DNA of 64,000 nt, taken from NCBI GenBank assembly GCA_963834445.1, contig CAWIBU010000003.1, positions 310,001-374,000 on the forward strand, in the 5' to 3' direction. The notes beneath the pieces were generated by a model. It had not been told where the DNA came from. It was given only the letters and a program-made list of their open reading frames with translations, and ran no database searches. The DNA is from PALSA-350 sp963834445. Its GTDB lineage: Bacteria; Acidobacteriota; Terriglobia; Terriglobales; Acidobacteriaceae. The position numbers were made by a program, and so were the translations under genes. Shown piece by piece: positions 18,560 to 26,608 of the stretch. Within the stretch, counting starts at the first letter, position 1. The number at the start of each line of letters is the position of its first letter.

Positions 18560-19046
18560 CGCTCCGTTTCTCATTCTCGCCGTGCTGACGTTGACGGGCG
18601 CCTGCGCCGCGATCATGCTGCGCGGCCTGGTGCATTGCGCGCTGGCCCTGGCAGTTGCGTTCGCCGGCATCGGGATGCTTTACCTCAATCTCGGCGCACA
18701 GTTCCTCGGCCTGGCGCAGTTGCTGGTCTACGTGGGCGCGATCGCGGTCCTGATTGTGTTTGTCATTTTGCTGACCCGCAGCAGTGAGAGTGACCCGCCC
18801 ACCCAGCGCCCGGTTGCCGGCGTGCTGTTGGCGGTAGCGGTGTTCGCAGTGCTCGCCTGGGCCGTGTTTCATAGCAGCGCTGTGCCTTCGCCTGCGGTCC
18901 TCGTGCCTCAATCGACCGTCCGCCAGTTGGGATTTGCCCTCATGGGGAACTACCTTTTCCCGCTTGAGGTGATCGGCTTGATGCTCACGGCCGCGCTGAT
19001 CGGTGCGGTGATTGTCGCCATGAAGGAGAAACCGGGCCAGCGATGA
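18549..19046 (+). CDS. nuoJ: NADH-quinone oxidoreductase subunit J
   Basis: A 165-residue membrane subunit with five hydrophobic helices. The conserved third helix has the pi-bulge region FLGLAQLLVYVGAIAVLIVFVILL. The frame is open further upstream inside nuoH, but the protein homology starts at LLTNAPFLILAVL, so I place the start at TTG 18549, nine bases after ACGGAG and overlapping the nuoH stop; CTG 18552 is next in line. The stop overlaps the nuoK ATG (ATGA). Confidence 0.92.
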   Translation: MLTNAPFLILAVLTLTGACAAIMLRGLVHCALALAVAFAGIGMLYLNLGAQFLGLAQLLVYVGAIAVLIVFVILLTRSSESDPPTQRPVAGVLLAVAVFAVLAWAVFHSSAVPSPAVLVPQSTVRQLGFALMGNYLFPLEVIGLMLTAALIGAVIVAMKEKPGQR

Positions 19047-19354
19047 ATCCTCTTACCGCCTGTCTGCTCGTCTCTTCCCTGTTGTTCGCGGTAGGCCTCG
19101 CGGGCGCGCTCACGCGCCGGAACACCATCCTGGTGCTGGTTGGCATTGAGCTCATGTTGAACGCGGCCAACATCAACTTTGTCGCCTTCTGGCGTTTCGG
19201 GCCCCACCCTGAAGCCATGAGCGGAATGATCTTTGTACTCTTCGCCATCGGCGTGGCTGCCGCGGAAGCAGCCGTCGGCCTGGCGCTGATTCTTGCTGTG
19301 TATCGACATACGAAGACCACCGACCTGAGCCAGCTAATGGGGAGGCGACCGTAA
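19043..19354 (+). CDS. nuoK: NADH-quinone oxidoreductase subunit K
   Basis: A 103-residue, three-helix membrane subunit homologous to MrpC. The conserved membrane glutamates are present: Glu in GIELMLNAANINFV (helix 2) and Glu in AAAEAAVGLALILAVYR (helix 3), both part of the proton path. It overlaps nuoJ by ATGA and is followed by nuoL after eight bases. Confidence 0.96.
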   Translation: MNPLTACLLVSSLLFAVGLAGALTRRNTILVLVGIELMLNAANINFVAFWRFGPHPEAMSGMIFVLFAIGVAAAEAAVGLALILAVYRHTKTTDLSQLMGRRP

Positions 19355-19362
19355 GCGCGCCT

Positions 19363-21411
19363 ATGGCCTCGCCTGTCTGGATCGTTCGCTATCTGTGGTT
19401 GATCCCGCTCTTCCCCTTGGTATCCGCGGGAATCGGCGCGCTGCTCAGGCAAAGCCGACGCGGGTTTGCGGCCGCGCTTGCCATCACCGGCATCAGTCTT
19501 TCGTTTGTCTTGTCGCTGGTCGCCCTCGGCCATCTGCTGCTCCAGCCCCAGCGGTTGACCAGCAATTTTCGCTGGCTGCAATTTGGCGCCGAATGGGTGA
19601 GCCTGGGTTGGGTGCTTGACCCGCTCACTGCCGTGATGCTGGTCATGGTTACCTTTGTCGGGATGCTGGTTTTTATTTACAGCGTCGCCTACATGCATCA
19701 CGACGAAAACTTCACCCGGTTCTTCTGCTTCCTCTCGCTGTTTGCCGGCGCCATGCTCGGCCTGCTGATCGCCAACAGCCTGCTGCTGCTGTTCATGTGT
19801 TGGGAGGTGGTGGGCCTTACCTCTTATCTCTTGATCGGTTTCTGGTATGAACGGCCGGCAGCGGCAGCAGCGGCCAAGAAGGCGTTCATCGTTACGCGGA
19901 TTGGCGACCTGGGCCTGCTGCTGGGCATGGTGTGGCTTTACGGGCAAACCGGCACGCTGCTTTTCTACGATCACGGCGCAGGGTCCATGGAGCATACCGC
20001 GCTTTCTCTGCTGGCAACCGGGACAGCCAACGGCATTGCGCTGCTGATCTTCTGCGGAGCAGTTGGCAAATCAGGGCAGGTGCCGCTGCATGTCTGGCTG
20101 CCGGATGCGATGGAAGGCCCCACGCCGGTAAGCGCGTTGATTCACGCGGCCACCATGGTGGCGGCCGGCGTCTACCTGGTGGCCCGGGTGTATCCGCTGA
20201 TGTCCGTGCCCGGTGGCACCGCCCTGCAGGTAGTTACCTGGATTGGCGCGATCACCGCAATCTTTGCCGCGCTGGTGGCGGTGGCGCAAGACGATATCAA
20301 GCGCATTCTGGCCTACTCCACTGTCTCCCAGCTCGGCTACATGATGATGGGACTGGGCGTGGGCGGGGTCGCTGTCGGCATCTTCCATTTGCTGGCTCAC
20401 GCCTTTTTCAAAGCGCTGCTGTTCCTGGGCGCGGGGTCGGTTATCCACGGTTGCATGGACGAGCAGGACATTCGTGAGATGGGCGGCATTCGCAAATGGA
20501 TGCGGGTCACCTTCGCCACCTACGCGGTAGGCATGCTCGCCCTGAGCGGGTTTCCTTTATTCTTCTCCGGGTTCTGGAGCAAAGACGCCATACTGCATGC
20601 CGCCTATGGCTGGAGCTTTTCCCGGGTACCGTTTTATCTGGGCGCGATCGGCGCCCTGCTGACTGCGTTCTACATGACGCGCCAGGTGTGTTACGTGTTC
20701 TTCGGCAAACGGCGCAAGGGCGCGGTGCCCGAGCCGGTCGTACCAGCGGAGATGGCGGCCTCTGATGTGCATGATGCTGCGCATGAGAGCCCCGCCGCGA
20801 TGACGGTGCCGCTCATCCTGTTGGCCGCGGTGGCTATCCTGATCGGCTTTATCGGAACGCCGGCATGGCCATGGTTGCAGGGGTTTCTCGATTTGCGCCC
20901 TGTCCGCTTTGATTTTGGCCAACTGGCCGAGGCGGGGCTGCTTCCGCTGATGCTGATTTCTTCGCTGCTGGTTTTTGCAGGGTTGGGGCTCGGTTGGTGG
21001 ATCTATGGGCGGCGGCCCATTCAGCGCGCGGCGGATCCCGATACGCTGGAGCGGCTGCAACCCGTCGTCTTCCACGCGCTGAAGCACGGCATGTATATCG
21101 ACCAGTTGTATGCGCTCACGGTGCAACGCGTGGCATGGTGGCTTGCCTGCCTGATGAACTGGTTGGAACGATGGCTTTGGAGTGGCATCCCGCTGGCTGC
21201 GTCGGCACTCACCAAAGGCTTGGGTTGGATTGATTTTTCGCTCGACCGCTGGGTTGTGAACAAAGGCTTCGATGAGGGCTGCGACAGCGTGGCCGGTGGC
21301 GGTCGGCTGCTCGCTCGTCTGCAGGACGGCCGTGTCCAGAATTATCTGAGGTTCGTAGCCGCCGCGGTGGCCGTGCTGGCCCTTCTTCTCTTGCTGGGGC
21401 GCCGCGGATGA
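19363..21411 (+). CDS. nuoL: NADH-quinone oxidoreductase subunit L
   Basis: A 682-residue distal antiporter-like proton pump, about 70 residues longer than the Escherichia coli protein. Pump residues are visible: Glu in LFMCWEVVGLTSYLLIGFW, Lys in FCGAVGKSGQVPLHVWLPDAMEGPTPVSALIHAATMV, and Lys in AQDDIKRILAYSTVSQLGYM. The C-terminal third carries the long lateral helix that clamps the membrane arm and a last anchor helix (AAAVAVLALLLLL). The extra length is in this C-terminal part, which would suit spanning an additional NuoM subunit. Overlaps the first nuoM by ATGA. Confidence 0.97.
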   Translation: MASPVWIVRYLWLIPLFPLVSAGIGALLRQSRRGFAAALAITGISLSFVLSLVALGHLLLQPQRLTSNFRWLQFGAEWVSLGWVLDPLTAVMLVMVTFVGMLVFIYSVAYMHHDENFTRFFCFLSLFAGAMLGLLIANSLLLLFMCWEVVGLTSYLLIGFWYERPAAAAAAKKAFIVTRIGDLGLLLGMVWLYGQTGTLLFYDHGAGSMEHTALSLLATGTANGIALLIFCGAVGKSGQVPLHVWLPDAMEGPTPVSALIHAATMVAAGVYLVARVYPLMSVPGGTALQVVTWIGAITAIFAALVAVAQDDIKRILAYSTVSQLGYMMMGLGVGGVAVGIFHLLAHAFFKALLFLGAGSVIHGCMDEQDIREMGGIRKWMRVTFATYAVGMLALSGFPLFFSGFWSKDAILHAAYGWSFSRVPFYLGAIGALLTAFYMTRQVCYVFFGKRRKGAVPEPVVPAEMAASDVHDAAHESPAAMTVPLILLAAVAILIGFIGTPAWPWLQGFLDLRPVRFDFGQLAEAGLLPLMLISSLLVFAGLGLGWWIYGRRPIQRAADPDTLERLQPVVFHALKHGMYIDQLYALTVQRVAWWLACLMNWLERWLWSGIPLAASALTKGLGWIDFSLDRWVVNKGFDEGCDSVAGGGRLLARLQDGRVQNYLRFVAAAVAVLALLLLLGRRG

Positions 21412-22964
21412 ACGGATTCCCTCATATCAGCGCGCTCACCTTGCTTCCTTTGATCGGAGGCGTGACGGTGCTGCTGCTGAGCCAAATCAGCCGTTCGGCG
21501 GCACGTCTCTGCGCCGCGATATTCGCCACCGCCGCGGTTTTCTACACCTTCCTGCTCTGGTTCGACTTTCAGCCTGCGCTGACGGGCCTGCAGTTTCAGG
21601 AGGTGCATGCCTGGGCGCCCGCGCTTGGACTGCAATACCATGTGGGCGTGGATGGCCTGAGCCTGGTGATGCTGGCTGTCTCCTCCATCGTGGTGCTGAT
21701 GGCGGTCGCGGCTTCGTGGAGCAACTCGAAACAAGGGGCCGCGTATTTCGCGCTGCTGCTGTTTCTCGAAACTGGTTTATTCGGCACCTATACGGCCCTG
21801 AACTTTCTTCACTGGTTCCTGTTCTGGGAGCTGAGCCTGATTCCCGCCTTCTTCATGATTCGGCTTTGGGGCGGCTCAGGACGAGCCCGCGCCGCGACCC
21901 AATTTTTCGTTTACACCATGGTTGGCTCCATCACCCTGCTGCTGGCGTTTCTCGCCCTGTTTCTGGCCAGCGGCACCTTTGACTTTCTCGATCTGACCCA
22001 GATGGCGCAGACCGGTCAGCTCGCGGCGGCGATCGCACAAAACCTCCACTGGCATCAATGGACCAGCGGCTACATCACCATGTTCCTGTTTTGCGGCGCG
22101 TTCCTGGGCTTCGCCGTCAAGACGCCGGTGGTGCCCTTTCACGGTTGGCTCGCGTCTGCCTATGCGGAAGCTGCGCCCGAAACCACCATGGTGTTGACCG
22201 GCGCTCTCTCTAAAATGGGAGTGTATGGGTTCCTGAGAATTCTGCTTCCCATTTTTCCCGAGCAGATGTGGCGGGCGCGCACCGTTCTTTTGTGGCTGGC
22301 CATCGCCAGCATCGTGCTGCCGGCATTCACGGCGTGGGCGCAGACTGACTTGAAGCGGATGTTTGCCTACTCCTCCATCAACCACCTGGGCTATTGCATC
22401 CTGGGTATTGTTGCCGTAACGGGCTCGACCGGCGCGGAGGCGCGCCTGGTCGCTGAAAAAGCGGCCGCACTCACCGGGGTCCTGCTGCAGTTGTTCAGCC
22501 ATGCCATCACAGCGGCCGCGCTTTTCTGGTTCCTGGCGCTGCTCGAGCGGCGCAGCAACGGCCTGCTCGGCCTCGACGATTTTGGTGGGCTGCGAAAAGC
22601 CATGCCGGTGTTCAGCGGGCTGATGGGGATCGTCCTCTTCGCGTCGCTCGGCTTGCCGGGGCTGATCGGGTTCCCGGGTGAATTTCTCATCTTTAAGGGG
22701 GTGTTCCCGCTCACGTGGTGGGCGGCGGCCCTGGCGTTGATCGGCTTGCTGATCACCGCGGTCTGGATGTTGACCGCGATACAGCGGGTGTTCTCTGGCC
22801 CCTTGCGCCCAAGTTGGGCCGCCATGCCAGACCTGACGACGGGGGAACGTTGGTTACTGGCTCCCGTAATTTTCCTGGTATTTGCCGTCGGGCTTTATCC
22901 CCAGGTCATCGGCGGCCTGGTGCACGGCACGGTCATGCGCCTGGTTGGGCAGGTGAGGTTTTGA
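21408..22964 (+). CDS. nuoM: NADH-quinone oxidoreductase subunit M, first paralogue
   Basis: A 518-residue antiporter-like proton pump. It has the NuoM hallmarks: GVDGLSLVM, the helix-5 Glu in LFWELSLIPAFFMIRLWGG, the transport motif PVVPFHGWLASAYAEAAPETTMVLTGALSKMGVYGFLRI with its helix-7 Lys, and TDLKRMFAYSSINHLGYCILG with the helix-8 Lys. All key charges are kept, so it should pump. A second, clearly diverged nuoM starts two bases after its stop. The two are not tandem copies of recent origin, as only motif positions match. Confidence 0.96.
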   Translation: MNGFPHISALTLLPLIGGVTVLLLSQISRSAARLCAAIFATAAVFYTFLLWFDFQPALTGLQFQEVHAWAPALGLQYHVGVDGLSLVMLAVSSIVVLMAVAASWSNSKQGAAYFALLLFLETGLFGTYTALNFLHWFLFWELSLIPAFFMIRLWGGSGRARAATQFFVYTMVGSITLLLAFLALFLASGTFDFLDLTQMAQTGQLAAAIAQNLHWHQWTSGYITMFLFCGAFLGFAVKTPVVPFHGWLASAYAEAAPETTMVLTGALSKMGVYGFLRILLPIFPEQMWRARTVLLWLAIASIVLPAFTAWAQTDLKRMFAYSSINHLGYCILGIVAVTGSTGAEARLVAEKAAALTGVLLQLFSHAITAAALFWFLALLERRSNGLLGLDDFGGLRKAMPVFSGLMGIVLFASLGLPGLIGFPGEFLIFKGVFPLTWWAAALALIGLLITAVWMLTAIQRVFSGPLRPSWAAMPDLTTGERWLLAPVIFLVFAVGLYPQVIGGLVHGTVMRLVGQVRF

Positions 22965-22966
22965 CC

Positions 22967-24466
22967 ATGCTTGCCTGGACGATCTACCTCTCGTTTCTGG
23001 GTGCAGTTGCGGTCACACTCACGCCCGCGAGGCACCCGGTCGTTGCCCGTGTGGTTGCGTTGCTGACTGCGTCCGCCGGCCTTGCAATCGGCCTCCGCGC
23101 CGCCTGGCACGGCGATCCTTCGGGACAGCTGATCACCCTCGTGCGCACTCCCTGGATTCCCAGCCTGGGCATTGAGTACCACCTGGCTGCCGACGGCATC
23201 AGCCTGACCCTGGTCCTGTTAACAGGGATTGCGGCGGTGGCCGGTATCTTGTTCTCCTGGAATATTGAACGGCGCGTCAAAGATTTCTTCGCGCTCTACC
23301 TGGTGCTGATCGGCGCCGTCTATGGAGTCTTTCTCAGCTTCGATCTGTTTCTGCTTTTTGTGTTCTACGAAATCGCGATTGTTCCTAAGTATTTTCTTAT
23401 CGCCATCTGGGGCTCGACCCGGCGCGAGTATGCGGCCATGAAACTGGTGCTCTACTCCTTTGCGGGCAGCGCGCTGGTGCTGGCCGGTACGGTGGCCGCC
23501 TACGTGGTTTCGGGTCAGCACACGCTCAGCCTTGAGGACCTGGCCCACTTCCCGTTCCCGGTGCATTTTCAGATGTGGGCCTTCCCCGCGGTGTTCGTGG
23601 GCTTTGCCGTGCTGGCCGGTATGTGGCCTTTCCATACCTGGGCGCCTACCGGCCACGCCGCCGCCCCCACCGCCGCCTCCATGCTGCTGGCAGGGGTGGT
23701 GATGAAGCTGGGTGCTTACGGATGCCTGCGCGTGGCCATGATGCTGTTTCCCCGCGGCCTCGATCCCTGGGGAATCAACGTGCTCGGCTTCGGCTCATGG
23801 CGGCAGGTATTTGCCGTGCTCGCCGTGATCGGCATTATTTATGGCGCGAGCGTGGCCCTGGTGCAAAAGGATCTGAAGTTTGTCGTTGGCTACTCCAGCG
23901 TGAGCCATATGGGGTTTGTGCTATTAGGGCTGATGACTCTGACCCGGATTGGTCTGTCGGGCGCCGTCTACCAGATGTTCTCTCACGGCATCATTGCCGG
24001 GTTGTTGTTCGCCGTGGTGGGGCGGATGGTGTACGACCGCACCCACACCCGCGACCTGGGTGAGTTGTCGCGCATGCCGCTCGCCCGCTTGCTGCCTTTT
24101 GCGGCGGTTACGTTTGTGCTGGCGATGATGGCGTCCATCGGCCTGCCCGGGTTTAGCGGGTTTATCGCCGAGTTGCAGGTGTTGGTTGGCAGCTGGCAAG
24201 CGTATCCGTGGCTGTGCTGTGTCGCGGGTGTGGGCATCCTGATCGGGATTGCGTTTTCCTGGCGGGCCCTGCAGGCCACTTTCTTTGGCGAGGCTACCGA
24301 GCAGCTGACTTTACCCCCCATCACCCTGCCCGAGCGTCTGGGGGCCTTTCTGCTGCTGGCCAGCACGATCGTGCTCGGGCTCTATCCCAGGCTGCTGATG
24401 GATTTGATCGTGCCCACCCTGCAGTCGCCGTTGTTTGAGCAATTGCGCCGGGGTAGCTGGCAATGA
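22967..24466 (+). CDS. nuoM: NADH-quinone oxidoreductase subunit M, second paralogue
   Basis: A 499-residue second NuoM. It shows AADGISLTLVLLTG, the Glu in FVFYEIAIVPKYFLIAIWG, AGMWPFHTWAPTGHAAAPT, the Lys in AGVVMKLGAYGCLRV, and KDLKFVVGYSSVSHMGFVLLG, so the proton-channel charges are intact here too. The start is ATG 22967; an open frame further upstream lies inside the first nuoM and is not coding. It overlaps nuoN by ATGA. Two NuoM genes in one operon define the '2M' type of complex I, predicted to have one extra pump module in the membrane arm. Confidence 0.96.
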   Translation: MLAWTIYLSFLGAVAVTLTPARHPVVARVVALLTASAGLAIGLRAAWHGDPSGQLITLVRTPWIPSLGIEYHLAADGISLTLVLLTGIAAVAGILFSWNIERRVKDFFALYLVLIGAVYGVFLSFDLFLLFVFYEIAIVPKYFLIAIWGSTRREYAAMKLVLYSFAGSALVLAGTVAAYVVSGQHTLSLEDLAHFPFPVHFQMWAFPAVFVGFAVLAGMWPFHTWAPTGHAAAPTAASMLLAGVVMKLGAYGCLRVAMMLFPRGLDPWGINVLGFGSWRQVFAVLAVIGIIYGASVALVQKDLKFVVGYSSVSHMGFVLLGLMTLTRIGLSGAVYQMFSHGIIAGLLFAVVGRMVYDRTHTRDLGELSRMPLARLLPFAAVTFVLAMMASIGLPGFSGFIAELQVLVGSWQAYPWLCCVAGVGILIGIAFSWRALQATFFGEATEQLTLPPITLPERLGAFLLLASTIVLGLYPRLLMDLIVPTLQSPLFEQLRRGSWQ

Positions 24467-25893
24467 GCAACCCCGGCTACCTCGAACTACTGCGCTTAAC
24501 CGCACCAGAGATCGTGGTGGCGCTTACGGCGTTGCTGGTGCTGGTGTTTGACCTCGGCTGGCTGCGCCGTGCGCCCCTGGCCAGCCGGTTCGGCGTCATG
24601 ACGACCACCGCAAGCATTGGCTGCGTCATCGCCCTGGCCGCGCTGATTGCTTTCCCTGCGAACGGCAGCCTCCCGGGCGGCATGTTGGTGGTAACTCCGC
24701 TGACCCACCTGGTGCAGGCAGCACTGCTGGTGCTGGCGATTCTTGTTCTTCTGCTGGTGAGTGCGGCGCGCTTTACCGCCCATGTGGGCGAGTACTGTGC
24801 TCTGCAATTATTTGCCACCACCGCGATGATGTTGCTGGTGAGTTCGCAGAATCTATTGATCCTCTTCATCGCCATTGAGTTTCTGAGTCTTACACTTTAT
24901 ATTCTGACCGCTTTTGATAAGGACAGCCAGGCATCCGCCGAAGCCGGGCTCACGTACTTTTTGTTTGGCGGTATGTCGGCCGGCATCCTGCTGTTTGGCA
25001 TCAGCTTGTTGTACGGATTGTCTGGTTCGCTGGCACTGGGAGAGATCGCAGTCGCGGTGGGCAAAGCGCCCAACGATCCGTTGTTGGCGATCGCGATCGT
25101 CATGTTGATGGCTGGCTTCGGCTTCAAGATTGCCGCCGCGCCCTTTCACATGTGGGCGCCTGAGGTCTACCAGGGTGCGCCGGCGTCGAGCGCAGCGCTC
25201 ATTGCCTCGAGCTCCAAGGTGGCGAGCTTCTTCGCCTTGTTCCTGGTTTTCTCTCTGGGGCTGCCGGCGACCGGATGGACGAGCCTGATTGCCCTGCTTG
25301 CGGCGGTGTCGATGGTCTGGGGCAACCTGGCCGCCCTTGCCCAGACCAGTATGCGCCGGCTGCTGGGCTATTCGGCAATTGGCCATGCCGGCTATATGTT
25401 GATCGCGTTAGTGGTGCATAGCTCACAAAGCCTGGCAGCCTTGGTGTACTACGTCATCACCTATGCGCTGGCGACTGCCGGCGCATTTGCTGTGCTCGCC
25501 GCGCTCGATGGCACAGACCAAATTGCAGACTTCGCAGGATTGGGCAAGCGCGCTCCAGACATCGCTTTTTGTCTGCTTATCTTTCTGCTATCGCTGGCCG
25601 GTGTTCCGCCGCTGGCCGGCTTTTTCGGCAAGTTCTATGTCTTCGTCTCGGCGCTCACGCAGCGTGGTTTGCTATGGCTGGTGCTGCTTGCGCTGGCCAT
25701 GAGCGTGGTGTCGTTCTACTACTATTTGAAAGTACTGAAGCAGGCCTACGTCGTCGCACCAAAAGCGGAAGCCGCAGCCCTCCATATCCCGGCCGCCATC
25801 CGCCTCGCGCTCTGGATCACGGCCGCACTGGTGGTGCTTCTGGGCTGTCTCCCGAATCTCCTCCTCAGCCGGATTATCACCTCTGTGCATTAA
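24463..25893 (+). CDS. nuoN: NADH-quinone oxidoreductase subunit N
   Basis: A 476-residue antiporter-like pump closest to the quinone module. It has AIEFLSLTLYILTAFDKDS, where the position of the pump Glu can be read, then FGFKIAAAPFHMWAPEVYQGAP and SSKVASFFALFLVF with the conserved Lys residues, and SMRRLLGYSAIGHAGYMLIAL. It is the last gene of the operon. The gap that follows holds a dispersed inverted repeat and no obvious terminator. Confidence 0.96.
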   Translation: MSNPGYLELLRLTAPEIVVALTALLVLVFDLGWLRRAPLASRFGVMTTTASIGCVIALAALIAFPANGSLPGGMLVVTPLTHLVQAALLVLAILVLLLVSAARFTAHVGEYCALQLFATTAMMLLVSSQNLLILFIAIEFLSLTLYILTAFDKDSQASAEAGLTYFLFGGMSAGILLFGISLLYGLSGSLALGEIAVAVGKAPNDPLLAIAIVMLMAGFGFKIAAAPFHMWAPEVYQGAPASSAALIASSSKVASFFALFLVFSLGLPATGWTSLIALLAAVSMVWGNLAALAQTSMRRLLGYSAIGHAGYMLIALVVHSSQSLAALVYYVITYALATAGAFAVLAALDGTDQIADFAGLGKRAPDIAFCLLIFLLSLAGVPPLAGFFGKFYVFVSALTQRGLLWLVLLALAMSVVSFYYYLKVLKQAYVVAPKAEAAALHIPAAIRLALWITAALVVLLGCLPNLLLSRIITSVH

Positions 25894-26221
25894 GGAGCCT
25901 GTTCCGCAATCTCCTCTCCCTGGACGCGCCCCTCTCCCCTTGTCATCCCGACCGAAGCGTAGCGGAGTGGAGGGATCTGCGGTGCGCCTTTCTCCCAAAC
26001 CAAGGCCCTACGAGTGAGCTCGCAAATCCTACCTGAGCATTGTGTTCATTGGGACCGAGGCGAACCGCAGACCCCTCCGCTTCGGTCGGGATGACAATTT
26101 AGTTTGGGGGACGGACCTAAAGAACAAGCGCCCCTGTGAAATAGGCTTTAGCCAAACGAAAATACCGCGAACCAACACCCATTCGCTATCCTGTTCTCAA
26201 GCGTAGTTCCAAGGAGTACAC
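25894..26221. repeat. Intergenic inverted repeat of the dispersed GTCATCCCGACCG family
   Basis: Arms at 25940-25983 and 26064-26097 are complementary: both read TTGTCATCCCGACCGAAGCG outward-in and end at CTGCGGT. The spacer includes CGAGTGAGCTCGCAAAT, which also occurs in the palindromic element at 3.9-5.0 kb. A related copy, with GTCATCTCGACCGC, lies at 53.6-53.75 kb. The rest of the 328-bp gap must contain the tautomerase promoter; AAGGAG precedes its ATG. Confidence 0.85.
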
Positions 26222-26608
26222 ATGCCCTTCGTTCGTATCGATCTCGCCGCAGGCAAATCGCTGGAGTACGGCATAAAGGTTGGCCAGATTGTCTACCAGG
26301 CGCTCACCGAGGTCATGAAGGCGCCCAGCGGCGACCTCTTCCAGATCATCACCGAGCATCCTCAGGCTGGCTTGCAGTTTGACCGTGAATTCCTCGACGT
26401 CGATCGATCAGACGAGTGCATTTTCGTGCAGATCACGCTGAACGCCGGCCGTACCGTAGAGATGAAGCAGGCCTTCTACAAGGCCGTGGCTGACGGCCTG
26501 CACGAAACCCTCAAGCTGCGCAAAGAAGATATATTCATCAGCCTGATTGAGGTGTCCAAGGAAAACTGGTCGTTCGGGAATGGCGAAGCCCAATACGCGA
26601 TGCCATGA
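26222..26608 (+). CDS. Tautomerase-family protein
   Basis: A 128-residue single-chain member of the tautomerase superfamily. Pro follows the initiator Met (MPFVRIDL), so after Met removal it supplies the N-terminal proline that acts as the catalytic base. Two beta-alpha-beta units are recognisable (residues 2-60 and 66-118; the second opens IFVQITLNAGRTVEMKQAFYKAVADGL), matching the roughly 130-residue tautomerase_2 group rather than the 60-residue 4-oxalocrotonate enzymes. The substrate is unknown. AAGGAG precedes the ATG. Its TGA abuts the stop of the convergent FUSC gene within the palindrome TGATCA. Confidence 0.85.
   Translation: MPFVRIDLAAGKSLEYGIKVGQIVYQALTEVMKAPSGDLFQIITEHPQAGLQFDREFLDVDRSDECIFVQITLNAGRTVEMKQAFYKAVADGLHETLKLRKEDIFISLIEVSKENWSFGNGEAQYAMP

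Noticed and set aside
22967..24466. Second NuoM as an MrpD-type antiporter rather than complex I
   Set aside because: It lies inside the nuo operon with ATGA coupling to nuoN and no mrp genes are present, so a complex I subunit is far likelier.
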